Below are positions 13,101 through 20,181 of a stretch of 64,000 bases of DNA, in pieces (position 1 is the stretch's first letter; each line of letters begins with the position of its first letter). Source of the stretch: Forficula auricularia (lineage: Eukaryota > Arthropoda > Insecta > Dermaptera > Forficulidae); NCBI GenBank assembly GCA_024734495.1, contig JALMQS010000153.1, positions 5,791,294-5,855,293 of the forward strand, in the 5' to 3' direction. Made by a program: the position numbers and the translations under genes. The notes under the pieces are model-generated. The model worked only from the letters and a program-made list of their open reading frames with translations, was not told the origin of the DNA and ran no database searches.

Positions 13101-16100
13101 CTACAATGTTGCGTCACGAAATTTTGGTGGGAGACCTCAGATTTGGATTCAGCGCCCCAAAAAACATATATATGCAAAAAATCAGAACTACCCCAAAACT
13201 TTCTCCATAGAGGCCCATTTGAGCATAATTTGACTGGACTAATTTATAAGATCTTTGATTTGACTTAAATTCTTCTTAATTCAAAGTTAATATTTTTTTA
13301 GCTTCTAGAGTTGAATTTTTCAAAAATTCGAAAAACCACTTGATTTTATTTATTATATTTATTTATTTAAGATTCATTAACCTTTCCCCATTAGGGGTTT
13401 AGGCTTGTACAGATTATCATTAACTATTCATTTCATAATTCAATAATAATAATTATTATTTTAATGTTATAAATAAACGATATATGAACAAGGGCGGATC
13501 CAGGAATTTTTTATGGGGGGGGGGGGGGGGGGAGAAAGTATATAAGGTGCCCGATGTATATAAGATCTACTTTTTATCTCGAGTGTGTCGCGATCGAATC
13601 GCGAGACGCCGCCTCCCCCCACACACATAGAACTTTTAATTTTAAAATTATAAAAAAAAAAAAATGTTTTTTTTTTACAAATTTCATATCTCATATTTTA
13701 AGTTCATTAAAATAAAAAAATAAATAAAAAAATTGTTATAAATTCCTGTCGATTTGGCCGCCGTTTTTTGGCCTCTGCGTGCGACGCACGTGTTGCACTC
13801 CCGCCAGGCACGGGCCTGTATGGGGGGGGGGGGCGGCCGCCCCCCCCCCCCGATCCGCCCTTGTATATGAATCAATTCTGATATCTTTAGGGATTGCACG
13901 TCTTTAGTTTAACGATGTTCTCGCATTATTAAAAAAAAAAAACTATAATAAAGTAATACTAAAAAGTATTTTTTTGTTTTTAGATTAATAGCCTTCGACG
14001 ATGGATTGATAAATCCCTTCATACAGAAGATGATGGCAATCGACTTAATCTCAATGAAGATCGAATTATAAAATGTCAAAAAAAAGTACGCGAAAAGTTA
14101 CTTAAGTAAGTAAAGAGTAAAAAGAAATTATATTCTACTGATATGATCAGAAGATTCTTTTAGGTTAGACCGAAGGGTGAACCGCGACCTAAAATCGTGT
14201 ACACCTACATCCACTTCCACTTTCATTTCCAAGTAGAAGACAATAGATTATCTAATGAATTCCAAAGTAATTCTAAACACGGTGTACAACTAATTCCAAT
14301 CGCGGTTCACCCCTCGGGTTAGACCTTCCTTGAAGAAATTTTATACAGTTAGTTGATATTTCCTTATGTTTTTCATGACATTTTCGCTTCTAATTTCGAA
14401 AATTTTATAATTTCATCAAGGACGGATGGTCCATTTCGAAAAAATCTTCATAAATAAAACGAGTCAATTTTTCTGGAAAAAACTTAATAATCGTGAAAAC
14501 CTGTCCTAGAAATTTTTTAAAATAAATAAAAAAATAGTCAAATTTCTAAAATTAAATTTTATTATATTATCATCTCTTTATTAAAATTTTAGTTTTTCTG
14601 TCTGTATGTCTGCAGATTTGTGTTCATATAGACCCAAAGCAAAGTCCATATATTCCCCAATTTGTTTCTATAATGAATAGGGGTGTTCTTACCAAATGTA
14701 CATTTAATTCTCGACTCCAAAAACTAACCACTGAAAATGGGGGGGGGGGGGGGGGCAAAAATGAAAATTCTAAGTCTTGGACCAATATTAACCAAAATTT
14801 GCTTTTGAAACAAACTCAGCTAAATTTTGTATACATAGTTTGTGAACCCCAAAATTAATTAAATTAAAAACGAAAAAACTAACTACCCAGTGGGGAGGGG
14901 GGAGTCAAAAATGAAAAATTCTAGTCCTTTGAACCAATCTAAACCAAATTTTGTATTCATAATCGGTGAATTCCTGGAGAACTAGAAAAGGGGGCAAAAA
15001 TAAAAATTCTAGGTTTTGGACCAATCTTAACCAAAATTTTTAAGCCCTAGGGAACTAGAAACTCAAAAACCAATCACCCAAAAATGGGGGGAGGGTCTAA
15101 AAATGAAAATTTGAAGCTTTTGAAACAAATTCAGCTAAATTTTGTATACCTAGTTTGTGGGCCCCAAGAAGATTAGATACGAAAAAACTAACCACCCAAA
15201 ATGGGGAGTTGAGACAAAAATGAAAAATTCTAGCCCTTTGAACCAAACGCAACCAAATTTTGTATACATAATCAGTGGGTTCTTAAATGCAAAAATCAAC
15301 TACTCGAGGGGGTCCAGGGGGCGAGAATGGGATTAGTGGGGGTAGGAGGCACGGAAAGGATTCACGGAGCGAAGATAGGGTTGGTGGGATGGAGGAAGAT
15401 CGGTGGTGTGGGGGGTCCAGGGGAGAAGCCTTGGTCAGCTAGAGGTTCGCCAGAGGCGGGCGTCGCAGCTGTTTATTTTACTAAACATCTCAAATAAAAA
15501 GCCATTGGACATGATTTAAAAGTGAGTATGATAAATAAATAAACATTTTTATTTTTTTATTTTAGGTTAGTTCGTGAAAAACGTGAGTCTCTTGATTTGA
15601 CCAGCTGCGCCCGACCCTTTCTCTGGAATCAGATGGAAACAGAATTGAATGTCGATCTAGATGAGAATTTACCTGATATTGGTCAAAGGTCATTCCCGCC
15701 CCATCGGGGCGCCATTCTAGTTACGATACAAGATAAACTCAAAGAATTAATTAAACATAATCAGAAATTACAAGAACTTGCTCGGTAAGTAATATAGCAT
15801 GATGCTATTTTTTTCATGTTGTAATACACTTTGGGGTGGTCTGGTTCCACGTTCCACCACTCAAATGGTCTGGAGTGAATATATTATGTTTATAATTGAC
15901 TATAAATTGTAATTTTTATAATTTCATTGTGGGTCAAAAATATTTTTTAACACATATGTATTTTTTACCGCACTCACACCATGCGCAGTACCTGGTCCAC
16001 CTGCTTAGGCCAGCCAGACTGGCCATTCCCTGTCATAGACAGTAATATTACGCATAATTTCTAGTTGGGTCAAATCCGTACTCAAAAATGTGTCACCAGC

Positions 16101-17661
16101 TCTTGGACTATTATTTAATTTTATGTTTTTATTTCAGATCATATACGATTATTTTTTTTATTATTTTTTTCCTATTTATTTTTTATAATGTTTATCAATA
16201 TGAACGAATGTGGGCAAATTGGTGTACGAGTAAACAAATAAACACCTAATATATATGTGGACCATTAGAAAGCTTGAAATGCAAAAACTGGGTGCGAGGT
16301 GGGGTGGATGTGGGAGGTGCAGGAGGTGGGGGCAGTTTTGGGGGATCTGGGGGTGGGGGCGAGGTTGGGGTGGTTTCGGGAGGGGGGGGGGTGGTTTCGG
16401 GGGGGGGCAGGGGTTACCGTGCACCGCTCGGTGGCTCCAGGTACTTTATTATATATTCGGATATCTTAGTTCTATTTGGAAAACGGTTCTACCGATTTTG
16501 ATGAAACATATTCTTTTAACAAGTTTTGAGGATGAGAAAGCGATCTGGGTAGGTCTGGACCTCGACAAATTTAATCTTAATTGATTTTTTCTTAATTAAA
16601 GTAATTATTGACAGATGAAAATCTCAATAAAAAAGTTTGTTTACATTTTTTTCAATTATGTTTTATTTTTAATTGGTTTTTAATTTTAAAACCCACTAAT
16701 AGGTTATAGCAAATATTAATATATTATATTAAAATTAGGAATTTTTTGTTTGTTTTTAATTAACAGGTGTCTGGGGGGTCGGGTAGGCTAGGCGGTAGCA
16801 TGACAGCGAGCTAACCAGGGGACCCGGGTTCGAATCCGACTCGAGGCATCCAGCTAAAATCTGACCCCGGGAGTAGAGACAAATTTGAAAAATAAATATA
16901 TAGTATCGTAAAGTGGCTTATGCCTAAAAAGGCCGAAAAGCCCCAAAAAAAAAAAAAAAATTAACAGGTGTCTAAATCATAACAAAACAGGTGTGTTTAC
17001 AAATAAAGTGGTTGAAGTGGCTTTTTTTATATAACTTGGAAACAAATCTTATTTAATTTTATGTTTTTATTTCAGATCCTATACGATTATTTTTTTATTA
17101 TTATTTTCCTATTTATTTTTTTATAATGTTTATCAATATGAACGAATGTGGGCAAATTGGTGTACGAGTAAACAAATATACACATAATATGTAGACCATG
17201 AGAAAGCTAGAAATGCGGGGTGGGGTGGATGTGGGAGGTGCAGGAGGTGGGGTGCAGTTGTGGGGGATCTGGGGGGTGGGAGGCGCGGTTGTCGTGGGGT
17301 GGGGCGGAGTGGGGGTGCCGTGATGGGAGGGGGGTCAGGGGTTACCGTGCATCTCTCGGTGGCTCCAGGTACTATATTTTATAGTCATAATTTTAAATTT
17401 TATATTATTTAATTATGTTAGATATCAACTAGAAAATAAACGTATGTTTCATCTCAATATATATTTCTTTTTTTTTTGCTTTACAGAGGGGGTCGAAACG
17501 CAGCCTCTCACGGTGAAGACTTCTTAGAAATTGAATGTCGCCTATGCACAGTGACCCTATACTCTGCGCGGGCGTTGTCCCTCCATTTGCTCACCACGGA
17601 ACATAAAGACCAAGTGACTGCTCTCTCCCCGCCCGAACAACCCAAGGAGGAGAATGAATAA
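583..17661 (+). CDS. spn-E: Spindle-E / TDRD9 ortholog, C-terminal 592 residues in 8 exons (gene span)
   Basis: Exons are 583-1104, 3028-3207, 5197-5483, 9576-9710, 9816-9954, 13984-14105, 15566-15784 and 17487-17661. All introns are GT-AG, all phases agree, and the sum is 1779 nt (592 codons plus stop). Seen: a Tudor domain at about residues 70-150 with the aromatic/acidic core FFIDFGN, then the long conserved TDRD9 tail (blocks AEPAEESY, RGPFSPLEMKLYNLTRI, LMPNIHGLASL, TGALCGLGYYPGTN), and a C-terminal C-x2-C-x12-H-x5-H zinc finger (CRLC...HLLTTEH). Known for the family: a germline DExH-box ATPase with a Tudor domain that acts in nuage in piRNA biogenesis and transposon silencing. The helicase and HA2 domains must lie upstream of base 1. 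Block order and spacing match TDRD9, so the ortholog call is firm. Introns carry at least ten mobile elements, which explains the 17 kb span. Confidence 0.93.
1271..2583 (-). mobile_element. Dead mariner element (irritans/mellifera-like) in a spn-E intron
   Basis: Imperfect terminal inverted repeats begin with GGTGAAGTAAAA(A)GTTCT at both ends. The minus strand encodes a broken transposase: the N-terminal helix-turn-helix (KKEEIRYILQYHYNQGE, AAKRICAVYG, about 2444-2226), a middle piece with TGDEKW (first catalytic Asp) and WWDWKGIIHYEVLP (1901-1617), and the end with PPYSPDLAPSDY (third catalytic Asp, 1756-1352). The usual HxDNARPH box is destroyed (VVFYQVDTM), and several frameshifts separate the pieces, so it is inactive. 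Confidence 0.85.
2584..3027. other. AT-rich intronic stretch without recognised features
   Basis: More than 75% A+T, with no ORF, repeat or structured motif that I can identify. It ends at the exon b acceptor. Confidence 0.6.
3028..3207 (+). CDS. spn-E: spn-E exon b
   Basis: Acceptor GTTTTAG|GTGAAC, donor AAA|GTAAAT, 60 codons in phase 0. Encodes the segment after the Tudor core, with GRVYSVVHGVVSLDL and ERGFAEPAEESYLSK. The AExAEESY block is diagnostic of TDRD9/spn-E. The preceding 1.9 kb intron is mostly a dead mariner. Confidence 0.93.
3234..3475. mobile_element. Short TIR element (CTTAGAGTGTAAACCTGCTAA family)
   Basis: About 240 bp. The left end reads CTTAGAGTGTAAACCTGCTAA and the right end is close to its reverse complement (GTTAGGAGGTTTACCCTCTTAAG followed by GCGACG, given here in two blocks). 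A longer relative with duplicated ends lies at 59232-59955 on the other strand. Non-coding. Confidence 0.65.
3478..4345. repeat. Fold-back element, TTAGTCCAG family, copy 1
   Basis: Arms of about 260 bp (3478-3740 and 4085-4310) face each other around a loop with AACCGGTACTAGCGCCTG. The right end reads TTTGCCTGGACTAAAT. The left tip is replaced by the neighbouring short TIR element. Related copies lie at 12018-13248 and 31313-32013. No coding capacity. Confidence 0.7.
4428..5140 (+). repeat. TATGGTCAAGTATTG repeat family, copy 1
   Basis: Starts with TTTACTTTACCATACAGGGT and GGTCAAGTATTGTAATCGTG, continues with GAAATATTTCAAAAAACGG, then a CTGTTAGT-type short repeat, then two or three diverged 110-bp units containing CCAAATTTTGTATACATAAT with G-runs, and ends near GGTAAAGTCAAGTGGAT. 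Other copies: 23290-24065 (reverse), 34505-35395, 37170-37990, 51240-51520 (reverse, partial) and 60460-61060. Non-coding, probably non-autonomous; the superfamily is not clear. Confidence 0.65.
5197..5483 (+). CDS. spn-E: spn-E exon c
   Basis: Acceptor TTTTTTTTAG|AGC, donor AAAG|GTAAGC, ends in phase 2. Encodes an acidic linker, then LRGPFSPLEMKLYNLTRI and SIEWNSVNSVLLDTYPGD, the conserved mid-tail of TDRD9. The reading frame on the other strand at 5230-5496 is a shadow of this exon. Confidence 0.93.
5860..6320. repeat. Degenerate tandem repeat with (AT)n
   Basis: Four diverged units share TTGTCTACTAAAATTTCAA (near 5875, 6005, 6145 and 6260), and an (AT)n run lies near 6105-6130. It is intronic and non-coding. 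Confidence 0.55.
6541..6960. repeat. Inverted repeat carrying hammerhead motif 1
   Basis: The outer arms read CAAAGAGGTTGTCCTCTGC (left) and its complement (right, about 6897-6925). The inner arms contain CCTTCGTCACTGCTGGCTAG and its complement. Related outer-arm sequence recurs near 1195-1270 and 60190-60290. It lies in the spn-E intron between exons c and d. Confidence 0.7.
6644..6697 (-). ncRNA. Hammerhead ribozyme-like motif 1 (type I, C3/G8)
   Basis: The minus strand reads CUGAUGA, one extra U, helix II GAAGA/UCUUC with loop CCAAG, then GAAAC, loop UAUA and GUC (cleavage site). Helix I pairs GA/UC and then UUG/CAA across an internal loop. Helix III is only AC/GU. Type I arrangement with a minimal helix III is known from Penelope-like elements and related small retroelements. 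The extra base after A9 departs from the textbook core. Confidence 0.7.
7268..7582 (-). pseudogene. Tc1-like transposase, N-terminal fragment
   Basis: 104 codons on the minus strand. The helix-turn-helix region TEEVAQAVARINDGRSYRYV, then ALWIKRYRETNSYARRPGSGR (first 18 residues fit the second HTH and linker) and NERDDRFILLEVLRNRH are typical of Tc1-type DNA-binding domains with a GRxR linker. The DDE catalytic half is missing. It lies between the long TIRs of 7041-8882, so it is the remnant of that element's transposase. Confidence 0.75.
8272..8428. mobile_element. MITE with GGGGTGAACCGCGA ends, copy 1
   Basis: GGGGTGAACCGCGA at the left and TCGCGGTTCACCCC at the right, with an interior shared in reverse with 14172-14316 (CTTCTACTTGGAAATGAAAG). 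Nested inside the Tc1-like element. Confidence 0.75.
9576..9710 (+). CDS. spn-E: spn-E exon d
   Basis: Acceptor TTTCAG, donor ATTAG|GTAAGG, phase 2 in and out with an arginine codon split at each junction. Encodes AGAVTQNTNGDRLSLRHT, TLMPNIHGLASL and IFAPSVEIR, which match the TDRD9 block LMPHIPGLPALLSMLFAP. The 4.1 kb intron before it holds a Tc1-like element and a hammerhead-bearing fold-back. Confidence 0.93.
9816..9954 (+). CDS. spn-E: spn-E exon e
   Basis: Follows an intron of only 105 bp. Acceptor CATTTTAG, donor AGG|GTAAAT, ends in phase 0. Encodes YTGALCGLGYYPGTNRSL and DHDMEIMFDTAFSFEDLKR, the strongest tail block of the family. Confidence 0.93.
9995..10240 (+). repeat. Repeat carrying hammerhead motif 2
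   Basis: Shares its left end (GAAAGGCAGTCCATAAATTA) and right end (CGCTTACCAGTCCGTCTTTC) with the longer fold-back at 41711-42395. It keeps one hammerhead and lies 40 bp after spn-E exon e, in sense orientation to the gene. Confidence 0.75.
10107..10159 (+). ncRNA. Hammerhead ribozyme-like motif 2 (type I, C3/G8), sense in a spn-E intron
   Basis: Helix I UUCAA/UUGAA, internal loop UA/AAU, then CC/GG. The core is CUGAAGA plus one extra A. Helix II is GGAG/CUCC with a 10-nt loop. GAAAC and GUC follow, with predicted cleavage after C10149. Helix III is the minimal AC/GU, palindromic as ACGU. All invariant core bases are present because N7 may be any base. It would be transcribed with the spn-E pre-mRNA. 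Confidence 0.8.
10330..10480 (+). pseudogene. LINE endonuclease (APE) N-terminal fragment
   Basis: One + frame gives GTFNINTLIRPGKLHSLT followed by MELDNTFRKKIEAW, which resembles the start of the apurinic-like endonuclease of RTE/jockey-type LINEs (T-x-N-x-R-T-L-x-x-x-G-K-L). It is short and interrupted. The minus-strand frame covering it is a shadow. Confidence 0.45.
10560..11030. other. Intronic stretch, no recognised feature
   Basis: AT-rich, with (ATA)n and T-runs near 10560-10630. I see no ORF or clear repeat. It ends at a 16-bp segment (GGAGATGGATAATAAA) whose complement closes the region at 11917-11932. Confidence 0.5.
11055..11760 (+). mobile_element. 5'-truncated jockey-like LINE, dead copy
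   Basis: In broken + frames it matches the LINE at 46350-47395: MLGVTLGSDP, LFYRYYHGFCSDE (split by indels) and FARNTRFSKIQHPYALKL, then the 3' end GGTTGTACCTTCTTGGTGCA and a poly(A) run at about 11744-11760. This is the C-terminal tail after the reverse transcriptase. Many stops and frameshifts. Confidence 0.8.
11764..11932. repeat. Inverted repeat next to the LINE
   Basis: AACACTATCTATATAGT faces ATAGATAGTGTT, and CCATGGTACTGACGATGC lies opposite a related CCATGGACTGTC. Outer bases pair with 11026-11041, so the LINE seems to sit inside an older fold-back. Confidence 0.5.
12018..13248. repeat. Fold-back element, TTAGTCCAG family, copy 2
   Basis: Arms of about 290 bp (12018-12310 and 12958-13248) match closely. 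Ends read TTAGTCCAGTCAAATTGTG and, inverted, TTAGTCCAGTCAAATTATG, flanked by TA. The loop shares CATAGATATCCAGCATTTTC with copies 1 and 3 and contains a run of about 20 G at 12883-12903. No coding capacity. Confidence 0.8.
13489..13863. mobile_element. hAT-type MITE with perfect 8-bp target duplication
   Basis: Ends CAAGGGCGGATCCAGG and its near complement (CCGATCCGCCCTTG), flanked by TATATGAA on both sides (13481-13488 and 13864-13871). 375 bp, non-coding. It contains G/C homopolymer runs including an almost perfect G-run/CGGCCG/C-run palindrome near 13822-13852. A second member lies at 59666-59938. Confidence 0.9.
13984..14105 (+). CDS. spn-E: spn-E exon f
   Basis: Acceptor GTTTTTAG, donor CTTAA|GTAAG, phase 0 in and 2 out. 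Encodes INSLRRWIDKSLHTEDDGN and IIKCQKKVREKLLK, a charged helical stretch. The 4 kb intron before it holds a sense-strand hammerhead, a LINE, a fold-back and a hAT MITE. Confidence 0.88.
14172..14316. mobile_element. MITE with GGGTGAACCGCGA ends, copy 2
   Basis: Same family as 8272-8428 in the opposite orientation. Ends GAAGGGTGAACCGCGA and TCGCGGTTCACCCCTC. GGTTAGACC occurs on both sides (14163-14171 and 14317-14325), a likely target duplication and so probably a hAT relative. Confidence 0.8.
14575..15475 (+). repeat. Helitron-like repeat with internal 110-bp units
   Basis: Begins near TTTTTCTGTCTGTATGTC and contains six diverged units with AACCAAATTTTGTATACATA and poly-G spacers. It ends near GCCAGAGGCGGGCGTCGCAG, which resembles the hairpin before the Helitron terminus at 26752. 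Terminal bases are decayed (CAGCTGT instead of CAGCTAGT). Non-coding, in the intron before exon g. Confidence 0.55.
15566..15784 (+). CDS. spn-E: spn-E exon g
   Basis: Acceptor TATTTTAG, donor GCTCG|GTAAGT, phase 2 in and 2 out. Encodes LVREKRESLDL, RPFLWNQMETELNVDLDE and a basic helix (QDKLKELIKHNQKLQELAR). The WNQ motif is shared with TDRD9. Confidence 0.9.
16118..16446 (+). repeat. G-rich Helitron-like terminal repeat, copy in spn-E intron (a)
   Basis: From TTTATTTCAGATC through CGAATGTGGGCAAATTGGTG and a G-rich stretch to CACCGCTCGGTGGCTCCAGG and TACT. Nearly the same 330 bp recurs at 17051-17371 in direct orientation in the same intron. The reading frames inside are G-run artefacts. Confidence 0.6.
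16773..16958 (+). mobile_element. tRNA-derived SINE with poly(A) tail and perfect 15-bp target duplication
   Basis: The Pol III A box lies in TAGGCTAGGCGGTAGC and the B box is GGTTCGAATCC, followed by a CATCCAGCTAAAATCTGACC body and an A-run. AATTAACAGGTGTCT flanks it on both sides (16758-16772 and 16959-16973). Identical in type to 51531-51701. The perfect duplication suggests a fairly recent insertion. Confidence 0.92.
17051..17371 (+). repeat. G-rich Helitron-like terminal repeat, copy (b)
   Basis: Direct duplicate of 16118-16446. It ends in TCTCTCGGTGGCTCCAGGTA and lies 115 bp before the last spn-E exon. The TTTCAG at its start looks like a splice acceptor but leads into non-coding DNA. 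Confidence 0.6.
17487..17661 (+). CDS. spn-E: spn-E terminal exon with C2H2 finger
   Basis: Polypyrimidine acceptor TTGCTTTACAG. Encodes a serine- and glycine-containing linker and then CRLCTVTLYSARALSLHL with HLLTTEH, a C-x2-C-x12-H-x5-H zinc finger. It ends in a charged tail and TAA at 17659-17661. The exon is GC-richer than the intron around it, as expected for coding sequence. Confidence 0.92.
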
Positions 17662-17885
17662 ATGATGTTGTTGATTCTCTTTTCCATTCCATTATTATAT
17701 GTTCAAACAAATTTTTATTTAATTCCTATCCTTATTTTTTCTATGAAAAATCACTATATTATATATATAAATATAAATAGATTTATAAATATTATCTATA
17801 TTGAGCTAAGAAAGGGATTGATTCTTAACTCTTGCAAAATGTCTATTTTTCTTTTCTTAAATATTACAAAATAAATAAATAAAAA
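17662..17885 (+). other. spn-E: spn-E 3' UTR with poly(A) signal
   Basis: AT-rich stretch after the stop. An AATAAA lies at 17869-17874 inside an ATAAATAAATAAA run about 210 nt after the stop, the only good poly(A) signal close by. Confidence 0.6.
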
Positions 17886-18240
17886 ATTTCATATGTGACA
17901 AACATGATTTTTATTATTATTTTTATTTTTGCTTTTTATCTTTTTAATACTAGTTGTTACAGCAGGTGTCTGCCATACATCCCAAGCAAATTTGACTGCT
18001 CAAAATTGATCGCATCCAATCACATACCTCTTGGAACTAATGGTCTCCTCAATTCTACACTAGTGCTTTTGTTATATTCTGTTGGCTGCAAATAAATTTT
18101 TATTTTTTACATTTATGAATAACTAATTAACTAGACTGTCAATTCTATTGAAAAATGTATCATTCGATTCATAAAAGTTGACTTATTGATCTGTATAAAT
18201 TTATTGAAAATGGTATAATTTGTATAGAAGTTATAGCTCT
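17886..18240. other. Intergenic AT-rich stretch after spn-E
   Basis: No ORF with recognisable similarity and no clear repeat. It ends at the Harbinger-type MITE. Confidence 0.5.
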
Positions 18241-18244
18241 TTTA

Positions 18245-18372
18245 GGGCCGGTTGTATGTCGCAAAGTAAATGCTGCTAAACTGATAGTGCTTGGCATCTG
18301 ACAGTCCCTCCATTTACCATCTACCCTGTGTTAGTGGTAAAAAGCATTTACTTTGCGACATACAACCGGCCC
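18245..18372. mobile_element. PIF/Harbinger-type MITE
   Basis: 128 bp. Terminal repeats GGGCCGGTTGTATGTCGC and its complement are perfect over about 30 bp, and TTA lies on each side (18242-18244 and 18373-18375), the 3-bp target duplication of PIF/Harbinger elements. Non-coding. Confidence 0.85.
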
Positions 18373-18486
18373 TTAGAAGCTCGGTCCATTTACTTCCATG
18401 TTAAAAGGACAACTTTCAATAATTTATTTCTCGGTAATGGGACAGACCATTAAATTAAAATTTCGGGAATAAATATTTAATACATC

Positions 18487-18760
18487 ATAGCTGGATTTTC
18501 ATATGATTTTTGAGATTAACTTTTTGTGAAAAATCTTTATTGCAGTGATCACAGACGAAAGGCTTTTCGCCCGTATGAATACGTAAATGCTTTTTGAGAT
18601 GATCCTTTTTCTGAAAAACCCTTCTCGCATTGATCACAGACGAAAGGCTTTTCGCCCGTATGAATACGTAAATGCTTTTTGAGATCATCTTTTTGTGAGA
18701 AACCCTTCTCGCATTGATCACAGACGAAAGGCTTTTCGCCTGTATGAATAAGTAAATGTT
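18487..18760 (-). pseudogene. C2H2 zinc-finger gene fragment
   Basis: Minus strand, three tandem fingers of the Krueppel type with [10 protein letters not shown] linkers. Fingers read [21 protein letters not shown] and a last one with [18 protein letters not shown], then a stop at 18487. A 1-bp insertion in the middle finger (about 18610) breaks the frame. No promoter, intron or upstream domain is visible, so it is a decayed copy or an orphan last exon. Confidence 0.65.
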
Positions 18761-18984
18761 TTCATATACATTTAGAAATCAAGAAAAATATTCCTAAACC
18801 CATTCTGTTCCACAATTTCATATGAATTTAACAGATGTAAATTTGGAAACTAAAGAAATAGATCTACTCAACAAAGGCTTCAAATATGCTGCTGAAGAAT
18901 GTCCTAAAGCAGAAGAACTACAGAACTACAGAAATAAAAACTCAATTTTTTATTTATTTTGATTATTTATGTCCATCGATTAAA

Positions 18985-19290
18985 ATAATAAATTGTTGTA
19001 GGGAAATAAGGACATAATAGTAATAATTTTTATTTTTTGCCAACGTTTCATCAACTTTGTTGACTTCCTCAGGGCTCAAACAAATTAACTTCTTTGGATA
19101 TTTGTCATTATTTAAATAGGAAAATATTTTCAATCTGTTCGATGACTGGCCTTATGTGTTTGCTAAGAATGAATATTAATAGAATGACAAATATGCAAAG
19201 AAGTTAATTTGTTTGAGCCCTGAAGAAGTCAACAATGTTGACGAATCGTTTGCAAAAAATAAAAATTATTTTCATTGTCCTTATATTTTA
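18985..19290. repeat. Inverted repeat carrying hammerhead motif 6 and a decayed partner
   Basis: Arms 19005-19100 and 19190-19290 match in reverse. Each contains a hammerhead-like core: intact on the minus strand at 19030-19090, decayed on the plus strand at about 19212-19256, where GAAA has become GAAU. Confidence 0.7.
19030..19090 (-). ncRNA. Hammerhead ribozyme-like motif 6 (type I, C3/G8)
   Basis: The minus strand reads GCC, CUGAGGA, one extra A, helix II GUCAAC/GUUGAU with loop AAA, GAAAC, GUU (cleavage), then GGC. Helix I continues with U-rich/A-rich pairing. Helix III is the minimal AC/GU. Confidence 0.75.
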
Positions 19291-19636
19291 TTTATGTGAA
19301 ACCTACCTAATATTTTTTATTTTAACTTTTAAAAAGTTTATAAAAAAAATTTCTTTACTTTATTTAATATGTTTCACCTACACCATTCTCCCTTAACAAA
19401 ATACACTTATATTTCTCTATATTATTCCCTCTGTCCGAAAATATGGTAGGTATACATTTGAAAGCAAATCTTAGATTGTATAGAGTTTCTAAAGCAGCTG
19501 GCAATACTCATTATATTGTTATTGTTCACATTGATAACTAAATATCCTAACATATTTGACAGGCGTTGCTTTTGAGTTAAGTTGGAACTTAAAGACCAAA
19601 AATTAGTTTTTTTTAAGAAAAATAAAATATCCACCG
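19291..19636. other. Intergenic stretch left of the Transib element
   Basis: AT-rich, with no recognised gene. The minus-strand frame at 19422-19655 runs into the Transib end and has no recognisable domain. Confidence 0.5.
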
Positions 19637-19675
19637 CACAGTGCTTAATTTCCATAATCTAGAGGGACAAAAGTC
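19637..19675 (+). repeat. Transib left terminal repeat (heptamer, 23-bp spacer, nonamer-like)
   Basis: CACAGTG at 19637-19643, spacer 19644-19666, ACAAAAGTC at 19667-19675. Confidence 0.9.
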
Positions 19676-19934
19676 AAATTCTACATGAGTCTACACCGGA
19701 AAAAAGTTATTTATATTCAAAGAAAACAAACCATATTACGTACCACTAAGGTTTATTTTCCAAGAACTTGCACCAGACAATAGAAAAAGGGTCAGAACAG
19801 CCGGCTTCCCGAGTTGCATCGACCAAGCGCTCAAAGCGAACGCGTAATTCGGCTGAGTTTGCTCGTAGAATAAACTGTGTGCCTGCGCGCTATTAGTAAT
19901 TGTGTGTTGTTATTGTGTTTTTGGGAGTTTTATG

Positions 19935-20180
19935 GTAAGTTTCCATATATTGTTTTCTTAATATGTTTTAAAATTTAATCACGAACAGCATTTGAACAGA
20001 GAGAGTTTAATTTTTTATCAAAATAATACTAAGTCAATTTGTACTTGAGTTTTAGTACATTATTCCGAAATATTCCGGTCTCTTATTATATTTATTCGAA
20101 AGAACTACTTATTAGCTACTGAAAAAACGTCCATTTGTTTGCGCTTATTTGCGCAACTGATAGAAAATCTTTTTTTTCAG
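19935..20180 (+). other. Putative 5'-leader intron of the Transib gene
   Basis: Donor GTTTTATG|GTAAGTTT at 19935; polypyrimidine tract and CAG acceptor at 20178-20180, one base before the transposase ATG. The positions are exactly what a leader intron would need; no transcript evidence. Confidence 0.55.
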
Positions 20181-20181
20181 A

